From Vibrio penaeicida (lineage in GTDB: Bacteria; Pseudomonadota; Gammaproteobacteria; Enterobacterales; Vibrionaceae), in NCBI RefSeq assembly GCF_019977755.1, contig NZ_AP025145.1:1984001-2048000 (forward strand): a DNA stretch of 64,000 nucleotides. Direction: 5' to 3'. The position numbers were made by a program, and so were the translations under genes. This document shows, one piece after another, positions 28,665 to 37,814 of the stretch. The notes under the pieces are model-generated. The model did no database searches. It was not told the origin of the DNA and saw only the letters and a program-made list of their open reading frames with translations. Within the stretch, counting starts at the first letter, position 1, and the number at the start of each line of letters is the position of its first letter.

Positions 28665-28961
28665 ATGTTGCCAGCAGCAAGAGCCACAGACATGCACTTA
28701 TGCCCAATGCAAACGCCTGCCCCTGTACCTATCCCTCATGTTGGTGGACCACTACTTCCATTACCAACAACGGTTTTGATAGGGAATTTACCCGCAGCAA
28801 CAATGGGGCAGGTATGCGTTTGTGTAGGGCCACCAGACAGCGTTGTTAAAGGCAGCGCCACGGTGTTGATTAACAACAAACCTGCAGCTCGAACGGGGGA
28901 TACAACCGCGCATGGTGGGGTAATTATAATGGGTATGCCAACGGTCCTCATTGGAGGTTAA
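28665..28961 (+). CDS. T6SS PAAR spike-tip protein
   Basis: The 98-residue protein is of classic stand-alone PAAR size, with PAAR-type repeats (PAARATDMHLC, LPAATMGQVCVCVG, KPAARTGDTTAHGG) and His/Cys ligands for the zinc that sharpens the VgrG tip. No toxin domain is fused. The start has GGAGGAAATACC upstream, a very strong ribosome binding site. The third gene of the vgrG set. Confidence 0.95.
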   Translation: MLPAARATDMHLCPMQTPAPVPIPHVGGPLLPLPTTVLIGNLPAATMGQVCVCVGPPDSVVKGSATVLINNKPAARTGDTTAHGGVIIMGMPTVLIGG

Positions 28962-28994
28962 GAGATATCCAAATGTGCTAGGTGATCTGTTTGA

Positions 28995-29402
28995 TCATGG
29001 CTGAAACGGGTTGGCATCTTCATGCATTTCTCGTTTCGGCACGGGTTCTATGTAATTTACACAAGGTTCACCAGCAACATTATTCACTTGTTCTGATCTC
29101 ATCTTCACTATGAACACGTTGTCGTGAATCAGCTCACTGAGCACGTCAATCTCTTTGGCTTTCAGTTTTGAAAAAACATCCCCTTTACAGTGAGTTGAGA
29201 ACTTAACGTAGTATTTCTTTAGCTGTTTACTGCTGTCTTTGTTACCGCTGTCTTTGTCATAGCTCTCTTGATGACTGTTTTCTTTGCCATAGCTTTCTTG
29301 GTCATTATTTATCGAATTATGAGCGCTCGCGGTTACGACGTTCATCAACAACCCGATAGCAATCATTCCTAGCTTAAGATACTGACTCAATATGTTTTCC
29401 AC
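28995..29402 (-). CDS. Secreted stand-alone I9-like propeptide/inhibitor protein
   Basis: The 135-residue protein has a signal peptide (about 1-27), a low-complexity linker with two near-repeats (DQESYGKEN and HQESYDKDS), then about 65 residues that resemble the subtilase propeptide: KKYYVKFSTHCK, a helix with LKAKEIDVL, VFIVKMRSE and VNYIEPVPKRE. The propeptide of the neighbouring protease shows the same order (VKYLVKFKN, QQIDKLGNR, VEYVEIDEP). Subtilase propeptides act as chaperones and tight inhibitors, so this may be a separate chaperone or inhibitor of that protease. Two Cys residues could form a disulfide. Confidence 0.75.
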   Translation of the reverse strand: MENILSQYLKLGMIAIGLLMNVVTASAHNSINNDQESYGKENSHQESYDKDSGNKDSSKQLKKYYVKFSTHCKGDVFSKLKAKEIDVLSELIHDNVFIVKMRSEQVNNVAGEPCVNYIEPVPKREMHEDANPFQP

Positions 29403-29420
29403 CTAATCAAGGTATTGGGT

Positions 29421-29450
29421 AAAAAAATAAAGTGCCTCCGAAGAGGCACT
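29421..29450 (-). terminator. Intrinsic terminator after the subtilase gene
   Basis: On the minus strand AGTGCCTC, a TTCG tetraloop and GAGGCACT form a perfect 8-bp stem, followed by TTATTTTTTT. The tetraloop and T-run make this a very clear terminator. It lies 8 bases past the protease stop and before the I9-like gene, so that gene needs its own promoter or read-through. Confidence 0.93.
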
Positions 29451-29458
29451 GAAGCTAT

Positions 29459-31336
29459 TTACAAATTACATACGTGTGACCAGCTGTTGTCACTTCCTGG
29501 TACTGAACGTGTCCACCAAATTGCTTGGTAAACCGCACCATTGTGAACAAGCTTGTCGCCACCAGCTGCATGGTTGGGATTACCTGCCCAATCTACTTGC
29601 GGCCAATCAGGGTAAACATTCACGCCCGTCGCATCACAAGCAGTCGGATCGGGAATTGGCTCACCGCCATTACAACCAAGATCTAAGTACTCTTTTGCCG
29701 CTACAGCATTGACCAAACCGTGACCAGTGCGGTTGTCTTTACCTGCTACGTCAATATCCGTTGCTGTTTTGGCAAGTGCTTTACGAATATCTGCTGCGGT
29801 ACATTGCGGGTGGTAACTCCAAACAAGTGCCGCGACACCGGCAACATGTGGCGTCGCCATTGATGTACCGTTGTAGTATTGGTAGTCCTCACCTTTAGTT
29901 ACGCTAACCGTAATAGGCTGGCCCACCGACCCTGCAAGCTCTTGGCCAAGCATACGGTCTACAGAAACTGAAACAATAGGCGCTTCGTTTTTCTCGTCGA
30001 CCAAGAATGGGTTTTGAAGCCCTGTCAGTTCAGTATTACTGTAGACAATCGCAGCTGATGCACCTGCAGTGTTACACGCTTTTACCGCATTGATTTCTGG
30101 GCGATACGTGCCTTTTTGGTTTTCGATTCGTTCAACCAAACACACCTTGTTTTTCATATCACCACAAACGTATTTACCGGTGCTGATATCACACGCTGCT
30201 AAAGCTAGCGTCTGAGAACCATCGATTGGGGTAGGCACAAATTTAGACTGTGCATTTTTGATATAGCGGTTGTGTGGAACAATGCCACGAGCATAGAAGC
30301 TTTGCCCGTTAAGCTGGATATCCGCCAATATCCCTTCACCCATGGTCACTGTAGACAAGACGGATACACCCGGTGCAGATACCTCCACTTGATTGGTCGC
30401 TTGTGAGAAATCGGCATGATCAAGTGCCGTATCTACTGCGGCGACGGAAACAACCGAGTCGTAAGAAGCTGGGTAGCTGTGTGCTGTATTACCGGCGTTA
30501 CCTGCCGCAGCAATGAGCAGAACACCATTTTTCTGATGACGGCTAAATGCCGCTTTCTCTGTTGCGTTTGAGCGCTTACCCCCCAAGCTCATGTTCACAA
30601 CGTTCGCCCCGTTGCTTGCACAGGTATCAATGGCTTTTACAAGATCGGAAGAATACGCCCACCTGCCGTCTTTAAAGACCTTAACAATGTGCAAATTCAC
30701 ATTTTGGTTCGGCATCACGCCCACCACACCTGCATTATTTGCAATGGCTGCGATCGTACCCGCAACGTGTGTACCATGCGCGTTACCTGCACCGGGGATA
30801 CTCCAATCGCCTGTACCTGTGTCGTTGGTGCCTGTTACTTGGTTAGTCGCCAAATCATTGTGCGCAACATCGTATCCTGAATCGATAATACAAACCGTAC
30901 GATTACCCGCATTAGTATCAGCAAGCAAAGTAGCACCTACCGAATCTTGCCCCCATGGCGTGACTTCACTGAGCAGGAATCTAGGCTCGTCAATTTCCAC
31001 ATACTCAACATCTAGATTTTGCTGAAGGGATTTAAGACCAGTGTCGTTTAATTCAACACTGTAGATTGAACGGTTACCGAGTTTATCGATCTGTTGTGCG
31101 TTAACACGATCCAATACAGACTCTTGAATCATTCGTGCACCTGAAAACGGGCTTAGTCCATATTTTTCAGGGGTGCTTGAAAGGTCATTCTTAAACTTGA
31201 CTAAATATTTTACTGGCAGCTCTGCCTCTGAATTACCACTAAATTCATCGGCTACAACATAGCTGGAAGTGAACATCGCCAAAGCCAACACTGTGGGTTT
31301 GAAAATCCCGATATTTTTCTTGTGTAACTTCATCAT
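29459..31336 (-). CDS. Secreted subtilase (S8 serine protease) with PA insert and chitin-binding tail
   Basis: The 625-residue exported protease has a signal peptide (1-29), an I9 propeptide (about 41-118), and an S8 catalytic domain with Asp152 (IDSGYD), His187 (HGTHVAG), the oxyanion region (AAAGNAGN, about 277) and Ser492 (GTSMATPHVAG). A PA-type domain of about 135 residues is inserted between the oxyanion region and the Ser (about 335-470). After a Pro-rich linker the last 60 residues are a type-3 chitin-binding module (YPDWPQ, AGGDKLVHNGAVYQA, WWTRSVPG). It probably degrades protein on chitinous or animal surfaces. There is a nearby terminator. Not obviously part of the T6SS. Confidence 0.95.
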   Translation of the reverse strand: MMKLHKKNIGIFKPTVLALAMFTSSYVVADEFSGNSEAELPVKYLVKFKNDLSSTPEKYGLSPFSGARMIQESVLDRVNAQQIDKLGNRSIYSVELNDTGLKSLQQNLDVEYVEIDEPRFLLSEVTPWGQDSVGATLLADTNAGNRTVCIIDSGYDVAHNDLATNQVTGTNDTGTGDWSIPGAGNAHGTHVAGTIAAIANNAGVVGVMPNQNVNLHIVKVFKDGRWAYSSDLVKAIDTCASNGANVVNMSLGGKRSNATEKAAFSRHQKNGVLLIAAAGNAGNTAHSYPASYDSVVSVAAVDTALDHADFSQATNQVEVSAPGVSVLSTVTMGEGILADIQLNGQSFYARGIVPHNRYIKNAQSKFVPTPIDGSQTLALAACDISTGKYVCGDMKNKVCLVERIENQKGTYRPEINAVKACNTAGASAAIVYSNTELTGLQNPFLVDEKNEAPIVSVSVDRMLGQELAGSVGQPITVSVTKGEDYQYYNGTSMATPHVAGVAALVWSYHPQCTAADIRKALAKTATDIDVAGKDNRTGHGLVNAVAAKEYLDLGCNGGEPIPDPTACDATGVNVYPDWPQVDWAGNPNHAAGGDKLVHNGAVYQAIWWTRSVPGSDNSWSHVCNL

Positions 31337-31691
31337 TTACTCATTTCCTTAATAATAAGCATTTATGCAAATCGCTCTTGAAGGCGTCCTATAAGATGCT
31401 TTCCAAAAGCTGACCCGCTATAAGTCAACGCTTACAATTTGAGCAAATAATTTATAAATTTAAATTCAATGCAATGGATTGCACTCACTCTTTCAACATT
31501 TTCAGTTAACATTAAAAAATTAAACAGAATGCCTTATAATTCAATATGTTAATAGCGATATTCTGCTTATGCATTCAATTTCATTACATAAAACCACACA
31601 ACTCAAATGGATTAATAAGAACCAAAACGATCAAATAGAAGCCACAAAACAATCAAACAAACCACAAACTGTTCACAAGATAGTCAGTAGC
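31337..31691. promoter_or_regulatory. Gene-free stretch upstream of the subtilase
   Basis: This AT-rich 355-base gap separates the sigma-54 activator stop from the subtilase start; it should hold the subtilase promoter. It contains a perfect 6-2-6 inverted repeat, TGCAATGGATTGCA, at 31470-31483. I see no ORF or RNA gene in it. Confidence 0.5.
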
Positions 31692-33587
31692 TCATTTTAA
31701 ACCACTTTCCCTTAGGCGTTTGTATAACGTATTTCGGCTAATATTTAGCTCTTTCGCGGTTTTAGAAATATTGCGATTCATCCGTTCATAAGCTTCCAAC
31801 CAGTCTTCTTTTTCTTTGAGTTCGTTTTCGCCGATTAACTCATTGTTAGGTGCAATAAAGGGGCGAATATTCGACTCTTGCTGTGTATTGATATGAACAT
31901 CGGATAAGAAGTCATCGGGCAGATCATCAACTTGTATGGCATCGGGTTCCGCCATAGCAAGGGCGATCTGAATCACACTTACCATTTGACGAATATTGCC
32001 TGGCCAAGGGTGAGATTTGAACAAAGACAGTACTTCCATTGAAATCTGCCCAGGTTGTTCATTGGAAGAGAATTTACTCAGTAGGTATTGGACTAACGCG
32101 TCTTTATCTGTTCGCTCACGCAGCGGTGGCAAAGTAATGTTTAGCCCAGAAACTCGGTAGTATAAATCTTGGCGAAATTTCCCAGCTTCCACGTCTTGTT
32201 TGAGGTGTCGGTTGGTGGCAGACACCAGTTTGAAATCGACAGGGTAAGATGTGGTTGAACCAAGGGGAGTCACTTTTCTTTCTTGGAGAACACGTAACAA
32301 GCGAGCTTGCACATTGAGCGGCATATCTCCGAGTTCGTCTAGGAATAACGTACCTTTATCGGCTTTTCGAATCAACCCGATATACCCTTTTGTGTGCGCC
32401 CCCGTAAACGCGCCTTTTTCGTATCCAAACAATTCGGATTCGACCAATTCAGAAGGGATCGCCGCGCAGTTTACTGCAATTAACGGGGCACTCGCCCGCT
32501 CACTAGAAAGATGAAGCGCGTTAACAAACACTTCTTTACCCACACCTGTTTCACCATTAATCAAAATAGGAATGTCGGTGTTCAGGATCTTGCTGGATTG
32601 TGTGATTGCCTTCGACAACCTTGGGTCGCCCATGTTTAAACGATCCAAGTCCAATACATCGTCTTTCGCGACGCCTTTAACGGAGGAGGGTTTAGGTACA
32701 TTGCGAAAATCCAACGAACGACCTTTGGGGATCTTGGGTGGCATCACGATGCCATGAAAGTTGAAATTGTGCTTTGAGCGCAAAACCAGTGGAGTATAAG
32801 CAGGGTGAGCAAGCAATTGATCCATTCGAACATCAAATAATTGATCGAGATTTTGCAGCGCTAAGTCACAACCGAGCACCACTTCTGCACGTCGGTTTGC
32901 CGACACGATTGTCCCTTGCTCATTGAATACAAGGAGCGAAGACCATTGACTATCAATGTTCTCTTCACTGGTGTTGAACCAAAACAAAAAATGATCAGAG
33001 TTAAAGCGCGACACAATCAACTGATTTTCGATAGCTTGTGACATCAGCTTTACCATGCCAAGCGTATGGGCTGTGGGCATGTAGGTATCACTGGAAATCG
33101 ACAGCACTCCAGTCATGCGTCTTTCAGCATCAAACAGAGGCGCAGCAGACCCAGTCATAAAACGATTTGATGCGAGGAAGTGTTCATCATGAAAGACTTG
33201 AACAATAGAACCTGTTTCCAGTGCCGTGCCTATCGCATTCGTCCCAATAAGCCCCTCTTGCCAATGAACACCATGATCAAACACATGAGGCTGGTTTTCT
33301 TGGAAGAAGCGCTGCTCCCCCCAGCTACTGAGTACTTGCCCCGTCGTGTCTGCCAGCATCACTAGGCAATTACTGTTGGATAGAAGATTGTCATAAAAAG
33401 GCAGCACTTTTTGCTGCGTCGTTTGCAGCAGCCCATGGTGTTTATCCAGCGAGAGACCAAAGTCCGATTCGCTGCTCATTTCTATTTGTGGGGTGCTGGT
33501 ATGCGCCAGCCCAGCATCGCGGCAACGTCGCCACGAGCTCTCTATGATCGACTGATGGGAACGATCATTGTTTTTATATTCGTCCAT
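31692..33587 (-). CDS. Sigma-54-dependent transcriptional activator (AcoR-like)
   Basis: The bacterial enhancer-binding protein has a GAF-type sensor region (about 55-180; DTTGQVLSSWG, SAAPLFDAERRMTGVLSIS), a PAS-like segment (about 210-270), the AAA+ domain with Walker A GETGVGKE, GAFTGA (YEKGAFTGAH, contacts sigma-54) and GTLFLDELGDMP, and a C-terminal Fis-type HTH (KELNISRNTLYKRL). The best start is the ATG at 33587, preceded by GTGGA; the frame extends upstream to 33632. It is divergent from the glp ABC operon, whose upstream region carries a -24/-12 promoter and repeated sites, so it most likely activates that operon in response to glycerol or a related ligand. Confidence 0.92.
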   Translation of the reverse strand: MDEYKNNDRSHQSIIESSWRRCRDAGLAHTSTPQIEMSSESDFGLSLDKHHGLLQTTQQKVLPFYDNLLSNSNCLVMLADTTGQVLSSWGEQRFFQENQPHVFDHGVHWQEGLIGTNAIGTALETGSIVQVFHDEHFLASNRFMTGSAAPLFDAERRMTGVLSISSDTYMPTAHTLGMVKLMSQAIENQLIVSRFNSDHFLFWFNTSEENIDSQWSSLLVFNEQGTIVSANRRAEVVLGCDLALQNLDQLFDVRMDQLLAHPAYTPLVLRSKHNFNFHGIVMPPKIPKGRSLDFRNVPKPSSVKGVAKDDVLDLDRLNMGDPRLSKAITQSSKILNTDIPILINGETGVGKEVFVNALHLSSERASAPLIAVNCAAIPSELVESELFGYEKGAFTGAHTKGYIGLIRKADKGTLFLDELGDMPLNVQARLLRVLQERKVTPLGSTTSYPVDFKLVSATNRHLKQDVEAGKFRQDLYYRVSGLNITLPPLRERTDKDALVQYLLSKFSSNEQPGQISMEVLSLFKSHPWPGNIRQMVSVIQIALAMAEPDAIQVDDLPDDFLSDVHINTQQESNIRPFIAPNNELIGENELKEKEDWLEAYERMNRNISKTAKELNISRNTLYKRLRESGLK

Positions 33588-33635
33588 GAAATCCACATAT
33601 ACAGCTAAGCAAAAGCTCGAAAGTGCGAGCAAAAA

Positions 33636-33705
33636 TGTTCGAAAACGAAAGTAATGTTCAATCAGTGTTCAACTCAAATTAGCACAAACTGAACACTTTG
33701 AACAC
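33636..33705. promoter_or_regulatory. Cluster of TGTTCA/TGAACA sites, candidate enhancer
   Basis: Five hexamers of one motif lie in 70 bases: TGTTCG 33636, TGTTCA 33655, TGTTCA 33666, then in opposite orientation TGAACA 33690 and TGAACA 33699. The 33665-33671 and 33690-33696 copies extend to a perfect GTGTTCA/TGAACAC pair. Pairs in one orientation are spaced 11 and 9 bases, about one helical turn. The cluster is about 140-210 bases before the sigma-54 promoter, the usual distance for an upstream activating sequence. Confidence 0.75.
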
Positions 33706-33847
33706 ATTTCGTTAACAAATGTGATCTTGCACTGTTAACACTAAAATCCGCTAAATCTCATAAAGTTAAAGTGATAATTCTATTAATTCATTGTTTATTC
33801 AAGAGTTAAAGTGTTTAAAACGGTCAATATTTTCGTTTAACAACAAA

Positions 33848-33864
33848 TTGGCACATTTCTAGCA
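33848..33864 (+). promoter_or_regulatory. Sigma-54 (-24/-12) promoter of the glycerol ABC operon
   Basis: TTGGCAC, five bases, TAGCA matches the consensus TGGCAC-N5-TTGCW with the invariant GG and GC 12 bases apart; the only notable mismatch is A for T in the -12 box. It lies about 70 bases before the glpS start and downstream of the enhancer-like cluster, with a sigma-54 activator gene facing away. Expected transcription start is near 33875. Confidence 0.8.
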
Positions 33865-33933
33865 ATAACGAACATTATCGAAAATTTTTTGTATCCAAGA
33901 ATTAGACATAATTTCGAAGTTAAGGAGAACTTA

Positions 33934-35022
33934 GTGTCATTAACACTTGAGCAGGTAAGCAAAATTGTGGACAACGAAGTCCACATCAATGAAGCCAGCC
34001 TCACGTTTGAACCGGGGTCGTTTAACGTCCTGCTGGGGAGAACGCTCGCAGGTAAAACTTCATTGATGCGATTAATCGCTGGGTTGGATAAGCCCACATC
34101 CGGAAGAATTCTGGTCAATGGTGTCGACGTAACAGGCATGCCTGTACGTGAGCGCAATATTTCTATGGTCTACCAGCAATTCATTAACTACCCCAATCTA
34201 ACCGTATTTGAGAACATCGCTTCACCTTTACGTTTGGCTGGCATGGCGGAGAAGGAAATTCAGGAACGTGTTCACGCCACCGCCGATATGCTGCGCATTA
34301 CCGATTTCTTAAAGCGAGTGCCTTTAGAACTTTCAGGGGGTCAACAACAGCGTACCGCTATGGCAAGGGCTCTAGTGAAAGACGCTGAAATCATTTTATT
34401 TGATGAACCCTTAGTCAACCTCGACTACAAGTTGCGCGAAGAATTGCGCCAAGAGATGCGAGAACTTTTCCAAACTCGCCATACCATTGCAATTTATGCC
34501 ACGACAGAACCAAACGAAGCGCTTGCGCTAGGTGGAACCACCACCATTTTGCATGAAGGCAGTGTGGTGCAATCGGGTAACACAGCGGAGGTTTATCACA
34601 AGCCTAGCTCGGTAGAATCCGCAACCTTGTTCAGCGAACCACCTATTAACCTTATGCCTGGCAAAGTCACCGACAGCGAAGTGTGTTTTGATGAAAAAGC
34701 CCACTTCCCACTTAACCAGTCTTTAAAACACCTTGGGCAAGGGGAGTACATTTTTGGTATTCGCCCAAGCCACCTCAGCTTACTGCCTAAAAACGATGAC
34801 GACATCGAGCTATCTGTTCAGGTAGAAGTCGCCGAGATCAGCGGATCGGAAACGTTCCTTCACGTGTGCAATAACCATTTTGAAATGGTGCTGCATTTAC
34901 CCGGTGTACACAGTTATGACGTTGATGAATCCATCAAGATTTACATCCCTATTCATAAGTTTTACGTGTTCGGCATGGATGAAGAATTGATCCATGCCCC
35001 TAGTCATCATCTTCTGGGGTAA
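33934..35022 (+). CDS. glpS: Glycerol ABC transporter ATPase GlpS
   Basis: ABC ATPase with Walker A GRTLAGKTS (usual P-loop Pro replaced by Arg at position 2), Q-loop VYQQFINYP, signature LSGGQQQRTAMARAL and Walker B EIILFDEP, plus a C-terminal TOBE-like regulatory part. The pairing of two unequal ATPases with two permeases, a DUF2160 membrane protein and a solute-binding protein is the glpSTPQV glycerol uptake system described in Rhizobium. The frame opens at 33889, but the GTG at 33934 with AAGGAG 7 bases before is the likely start (362 residues). Confidence 0.88.
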   Translation: MSLTLEQVSKIVDNEVHINEASLTFEPGSFNVLLGRTLAGKTSLMRLIAGLDKPTSGRILVNGVDVTGMPVRERNISMVYQQFINYPNLTVFENIASPLRLAGMAEKEIQERVHATADMLRITDFLKRVPLELSGGQQQRTAMARALVKDAEIILFDEPLVNLDYKLREELRQEMRELFQTRHTIAIYATTEPNEALALGGTTTILHEGSVVQSGNTAEVYHKPSSVESATLFSEPPINLMPGKVTDSEVCFDEKAHFPLNQSLKHLGQGEYIFGIRPSHLSLLPKNDDDIELSVQVEVAEISGSETFLHVCNNHFEMVLHLPGVHSYDVDESIKIYIPIHKFYVFGMDEELIHAPSHHLLG

Positions 35023-35027
35023 TTGAA

Positions 35028-36131
35028 ATGGTTCAGATAACTCTAAATGCGTTAGCGCATACTTACGACAAAAAGAAAGGACCGGATTCAACGTACGCGA
35101 TCCAAGAAATGACGCACACTTGGCACCAAGGTGGCGCATTTGCCTTACTTGGCCCATCGGGTTGCGGTAAATCCACGTTGTTGAACATTATCTCTGGCTT
35201 GATGAGTCCATCCGACGGCGAAGTGCTGTTTGATGGTGTAAAGGTGAACGACATTCCACCGCAAGACAGAAACATCGCACAAGTTTTCCAGTTTCCGGTG
35301 ATTTACGACACCATGTCGGTGTACGACAACTTGGCATTCCCTCTTCGTAATATGAAAGTGAATAGCGCCAAAATTCACTCTAAAGTGACCGAAATAGCTG
35401 AGATCCTAGAACTCACCCCCGTTCTGAAAAAACGAGCAGAGCACCTTACAGCGGATGAAAAACAAAAAGTATCCATGGGTCGCGGGCTGGTTCGGGATGA
35501 TGTTTCCGCGATTTTGTTCGATGAGCCACTCACGGTTATCGACCCGCAATTGAAGTGGAAACTTCGCCGTAAACTCAAGCAGATCCACCAGCAATTCAAC
35601 ATTACCATGGTTTATGTTACCCATGATCAGCTCGAAGCCTCGACCTTTGCCGACAAAATTGCGGTGATGTACGAAGGGCAAATTGTGCAATTTGGTACAC
35701 CACGTGAACTGTTCGAAAAACCCAACCATACGTTTGTGGGCTACTTCATTGGCAGCCCCGGCATGAACCTTATTGAAGTGATTCCAACAGAGCATGGTGT
35801 GCGTTTCGACGACATTGACCTCCCACTTTCTAGCTCCCTTCTAGAAAAGGTTCAAAGCGCCAACACCCATAACATCAAGATCGGCATTCGCCCTGAATTT
35901 GTACACGTGTGGGAGAAAGAAAACAGCTCTGCCATTAGAAGTGAGGTTTCCCATGTGGAAGACCTTGGTACTTACAAAATTCTTACGCTCAAAGTCGGTA
36001 ATCAAGAAGTGAAAGCGCGCTTACAGGAAGACCAACCTGTTCCTGTGAATGTCGCGTATATCAGCTTTCCTGAGCAATGGACCATGGTGTATTTGGATGA
36101 ATTTTTAATTGGCGAGAGGGAAAACTCATGA
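35028..36131 (+). CDS. glpT: Glycerol ABC transporter ATPase GlpT (degenerate signature)
   Basis: The 367-residue ABC ATPase has an intact Walker A GPSGCGKST and Walker B AILFDEP, but the signature motif reads LTADEKQKVSMGRGL instead of LSGGQ, as is usual for one of the two ATPases in asymmetric heterodimers. A TOBE-like domain follows. With GlpS it energises glycerol import. It lies 5 bases after glpS and overlaps glpP by 4 bases (ATGA). Confidence 0.87.
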   Translation: MVQITLNALAHTYDKKKGPDSTYAIQEMTHTWHQGGAFALLGPSGCGKSTLLNIISGLMSPSDGEVLFDGVKVNDIPPQDRNIAQVFQFPVIYDTMSVYDNLAFPLRNMKVNSAKIHSKVTEIAEILELTPVLKKRAEHLTADEKQKVSMGRGLVRDDVSAILFDEPLTVIDPQLKWKLRRKLKQIHQQFNITMVYVTHDQLEASTFADKIAVMYEGQIVQFGTPRELFEKPNHTFVGYFIGSPGMNLIEVIPTEHGVRFDDIDLPLSSSLLEKVQSANTHNIKIGIRPEFVHVWEKENSSAIRSEVSHVEDLGTYKILTLKVGNQEVKARLQEDQPVPVNVAYISFPEQWTMVYLDEFLIGERENS

Positions 36132-36991
36132 ACAAGGTGAACAACAACAAAGCCTGGTTTTTAGTGTTGCCAGTATTCCTTCTGGTGGCTTTTAGTGCGG
36201 TCGTACCTTTAATGACGGTCGTGAACTATTCATTGCAGGATATTTTTGATGCCAATACTGCCTACTTTGTAGGGACAGAATGGTACAAAGAGATGCTGAA
36301 CGACGAGCGTCTTCAAGGGGCTTTGTTTCGTCAGTTTGGATTTTCATTCGCCATTTTAATGATTGAAGTCCCACTTGGAATCATGGTGGCGCTAGCGATG
36401 CCAGCAAAAGGCAGAGGCTCAGTTTTTTGCTTAATCGTACTAGCGCTACCCCTCCTCATCCCGCTTAATGTTGTAGGCACCATTTGGCAGATATTCGGCC
36501 GTGCCGATATCGGCTTGTTTGGGTGGGCACTCACCAGTCTAGGCGTCGACTATAACTACGCAGGTAATCCAGTTGATGCTTGGTTCACTGTGCTCCTTAT
36601 GGATGTATGGCATTGGACATCGCTGATTGCCCTACTTTGCTATTCGGGCTTGCGCGCCATTCCAGATGCGTACTACCAAGCTGCGCGTATCGACCGCGCT
36701 TCTAATTGGGCTATTTTCCGATTCATTCAGCTGCCGAAGCTAAAGAGCGTTCTGTTGATTGGGGTTCTGATCCGCTTTATGGACAGCTTCATGATCTACA
36801 CCGAACCATTTGTTCTAACAGGTGGTGGCCCTGGTAACTCTACAACGTTCCTTAGCCAAGCACTCACTAAAATGGCCATTGGCCAGTTCGATATTGGTCC
36901 AGCTGCGGCGTTCTCCATTATCTATTTCCTAATTATCTTGCTGGTGAGTTGGTTGTTCTACACCGCAATGACGCACACAGAGAACAAGTAG
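36128..36991 (+). CDS. glpP: Glycerol ABC transporter permease GlpP
   Basis: The 287-residue inner-membrane permease of the sugar type (MalF-like) has six hydrophobic segments and the EAA-type loop YYQAARIDRASNWAIFRFIQLP that docks on the ATPases. Near the end FVLTGGGPGNSTTFLSQ matches the conserved region of the family. Start coupled to glpT by ATGA overlap. Confidence 0.9.
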   Translation: MNKVNNNKAWFLVLPVFLLVAFSAVVPLMTVVNYSLQDIFDANTAYFVGTEWYKEMLNDERLQGALFRQFGFSFAILMIEVPLGIMVALAMPAKGRGSVFCLIVLALPLLIPLNVVGTIWQIFGRADIGLFGWALTSLGVDYNYAGNPVDAWFTVLLMDVWHWTSLIALLCYSGLRAIPDAYYQAARIDRASNWAIFRFIQLPKLKSVLLIGVLIRFMDSFMIYTEPFVLTGGGPGNSTTFLSQALTKMAIGQFDIGPAAAFSIIYFLIILLVSWLFYTAMTHTENK

Positions 36992-37002
36992 AGGATTGAA
37001 TC

Positions 37003-37803
37003 ATGACTAAATCAAAACTATTCGGCCTCATCGCATACGTGATATTTCTGCTGCTGCCGATTTATTGGTTACTCAATATGTCGTTCAAAGAGAATCAGGA
37101 GATTCTGAGCGGTTTGAGCTTCTTCCCTGAAAATTGGACGTTTCGTAATTATCAGGTGATCTTCGAAGACCCAAGCTGGTACATGGGATACATCAACTCC
37201 ATCATCTACGTGGTGATGAATATGTGTATCACGCTTGCCGTCGCCTTACCTGCTGCGTATGCATTTTCACGCTATCGCTTTGTTGGCGACAAACACCTGT
37301 TTTTCTGGTTACTAACCAACAGAATGGCACCACCTGCGGTTTTCTTGTTGCCATTCTTCCAGCTGTATTCATCGGTTGGGCTGTTTGACACCCATATAGC
37401 CGTCGCACTCGCACACTGTCTGTTTAACGTGCCGTTAGCGGTTTGGATTCTTGAAGGGTTTATGTCGAGCGTACCTCGTGAAATCGATGAAACTGCCTAC
37501 ATCGACGGTTACACCTTCCCGAAATTCTTCGTCAAAATTTTCTTACCGATGATTCGCTCGGGAATTGGGGTTTCCGCCTTCTTCTGCTTCATGTTCAGTT
37601 GGGTCGAGTTGCTCTTAGCAAGAACGCTCACCTCGGTCGATGCTAAACCGATCTCTGCAGTGATGACCCGAACCGTAAGTGCCTCGGGTATTGATTGGGG
37701 CGTATTAGCGGCTGCGGGTGTGCTCACCATTCTACCGGGCATCTTAGTAATTTGGTTTGTGCGTAACCACGTGGCGAAAGGCTTCGCCCTCGGACGAGTT
37801 TAA
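37003..37803 (+). CDS. glpQ: Glycerol ABC transporter permease GlpQ
   Basis: The 266-residue MalG-like permease has six membrane segments. The N-terminus reads FLLLPIYWLLNMSFKENQEI and the EAA loop is EIDETAYIDGYTFPKFFVKIFLPM. It partners GlpP to form the channel. Here GlpQ means the permease of the glpSTPQV system, not the glycerophosphodiesterase of the same name. Confidence 0.9.
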   Translation: MTKSKLFGLIAYVIFLLLPIYWLLNMSFKENQEILSGLSFFPENWTFRNYQVIFEDPSWYMGYINSIIYVVMNMCITLAVALPAAYAFSRYRFVGDKHLFFWLLTNRMAPPAVFLLPFFQLYSSVGLFDTHIAVALAHCLFNVPLAVWILEGFMSSVPREIDETAYIDGYTFPKFFVKIFLPMIRSGIGVSAFFCFMFSWVELLLARTLTSVDAKPISAVMTRTVSASGIDWGVLAAAGVLTILPGILVIWFVRNHVAKGFALGRV

Positions 37804-37814
37804 GGAGAAACAAC

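Noticed and set aside
33889..33933. ATG at 33889 as glpS start
   Set aside because: It would place the start only about 14 bases after the expected transcription start and has no ribosome binding site; GTG at 33934 has AAGGAG.
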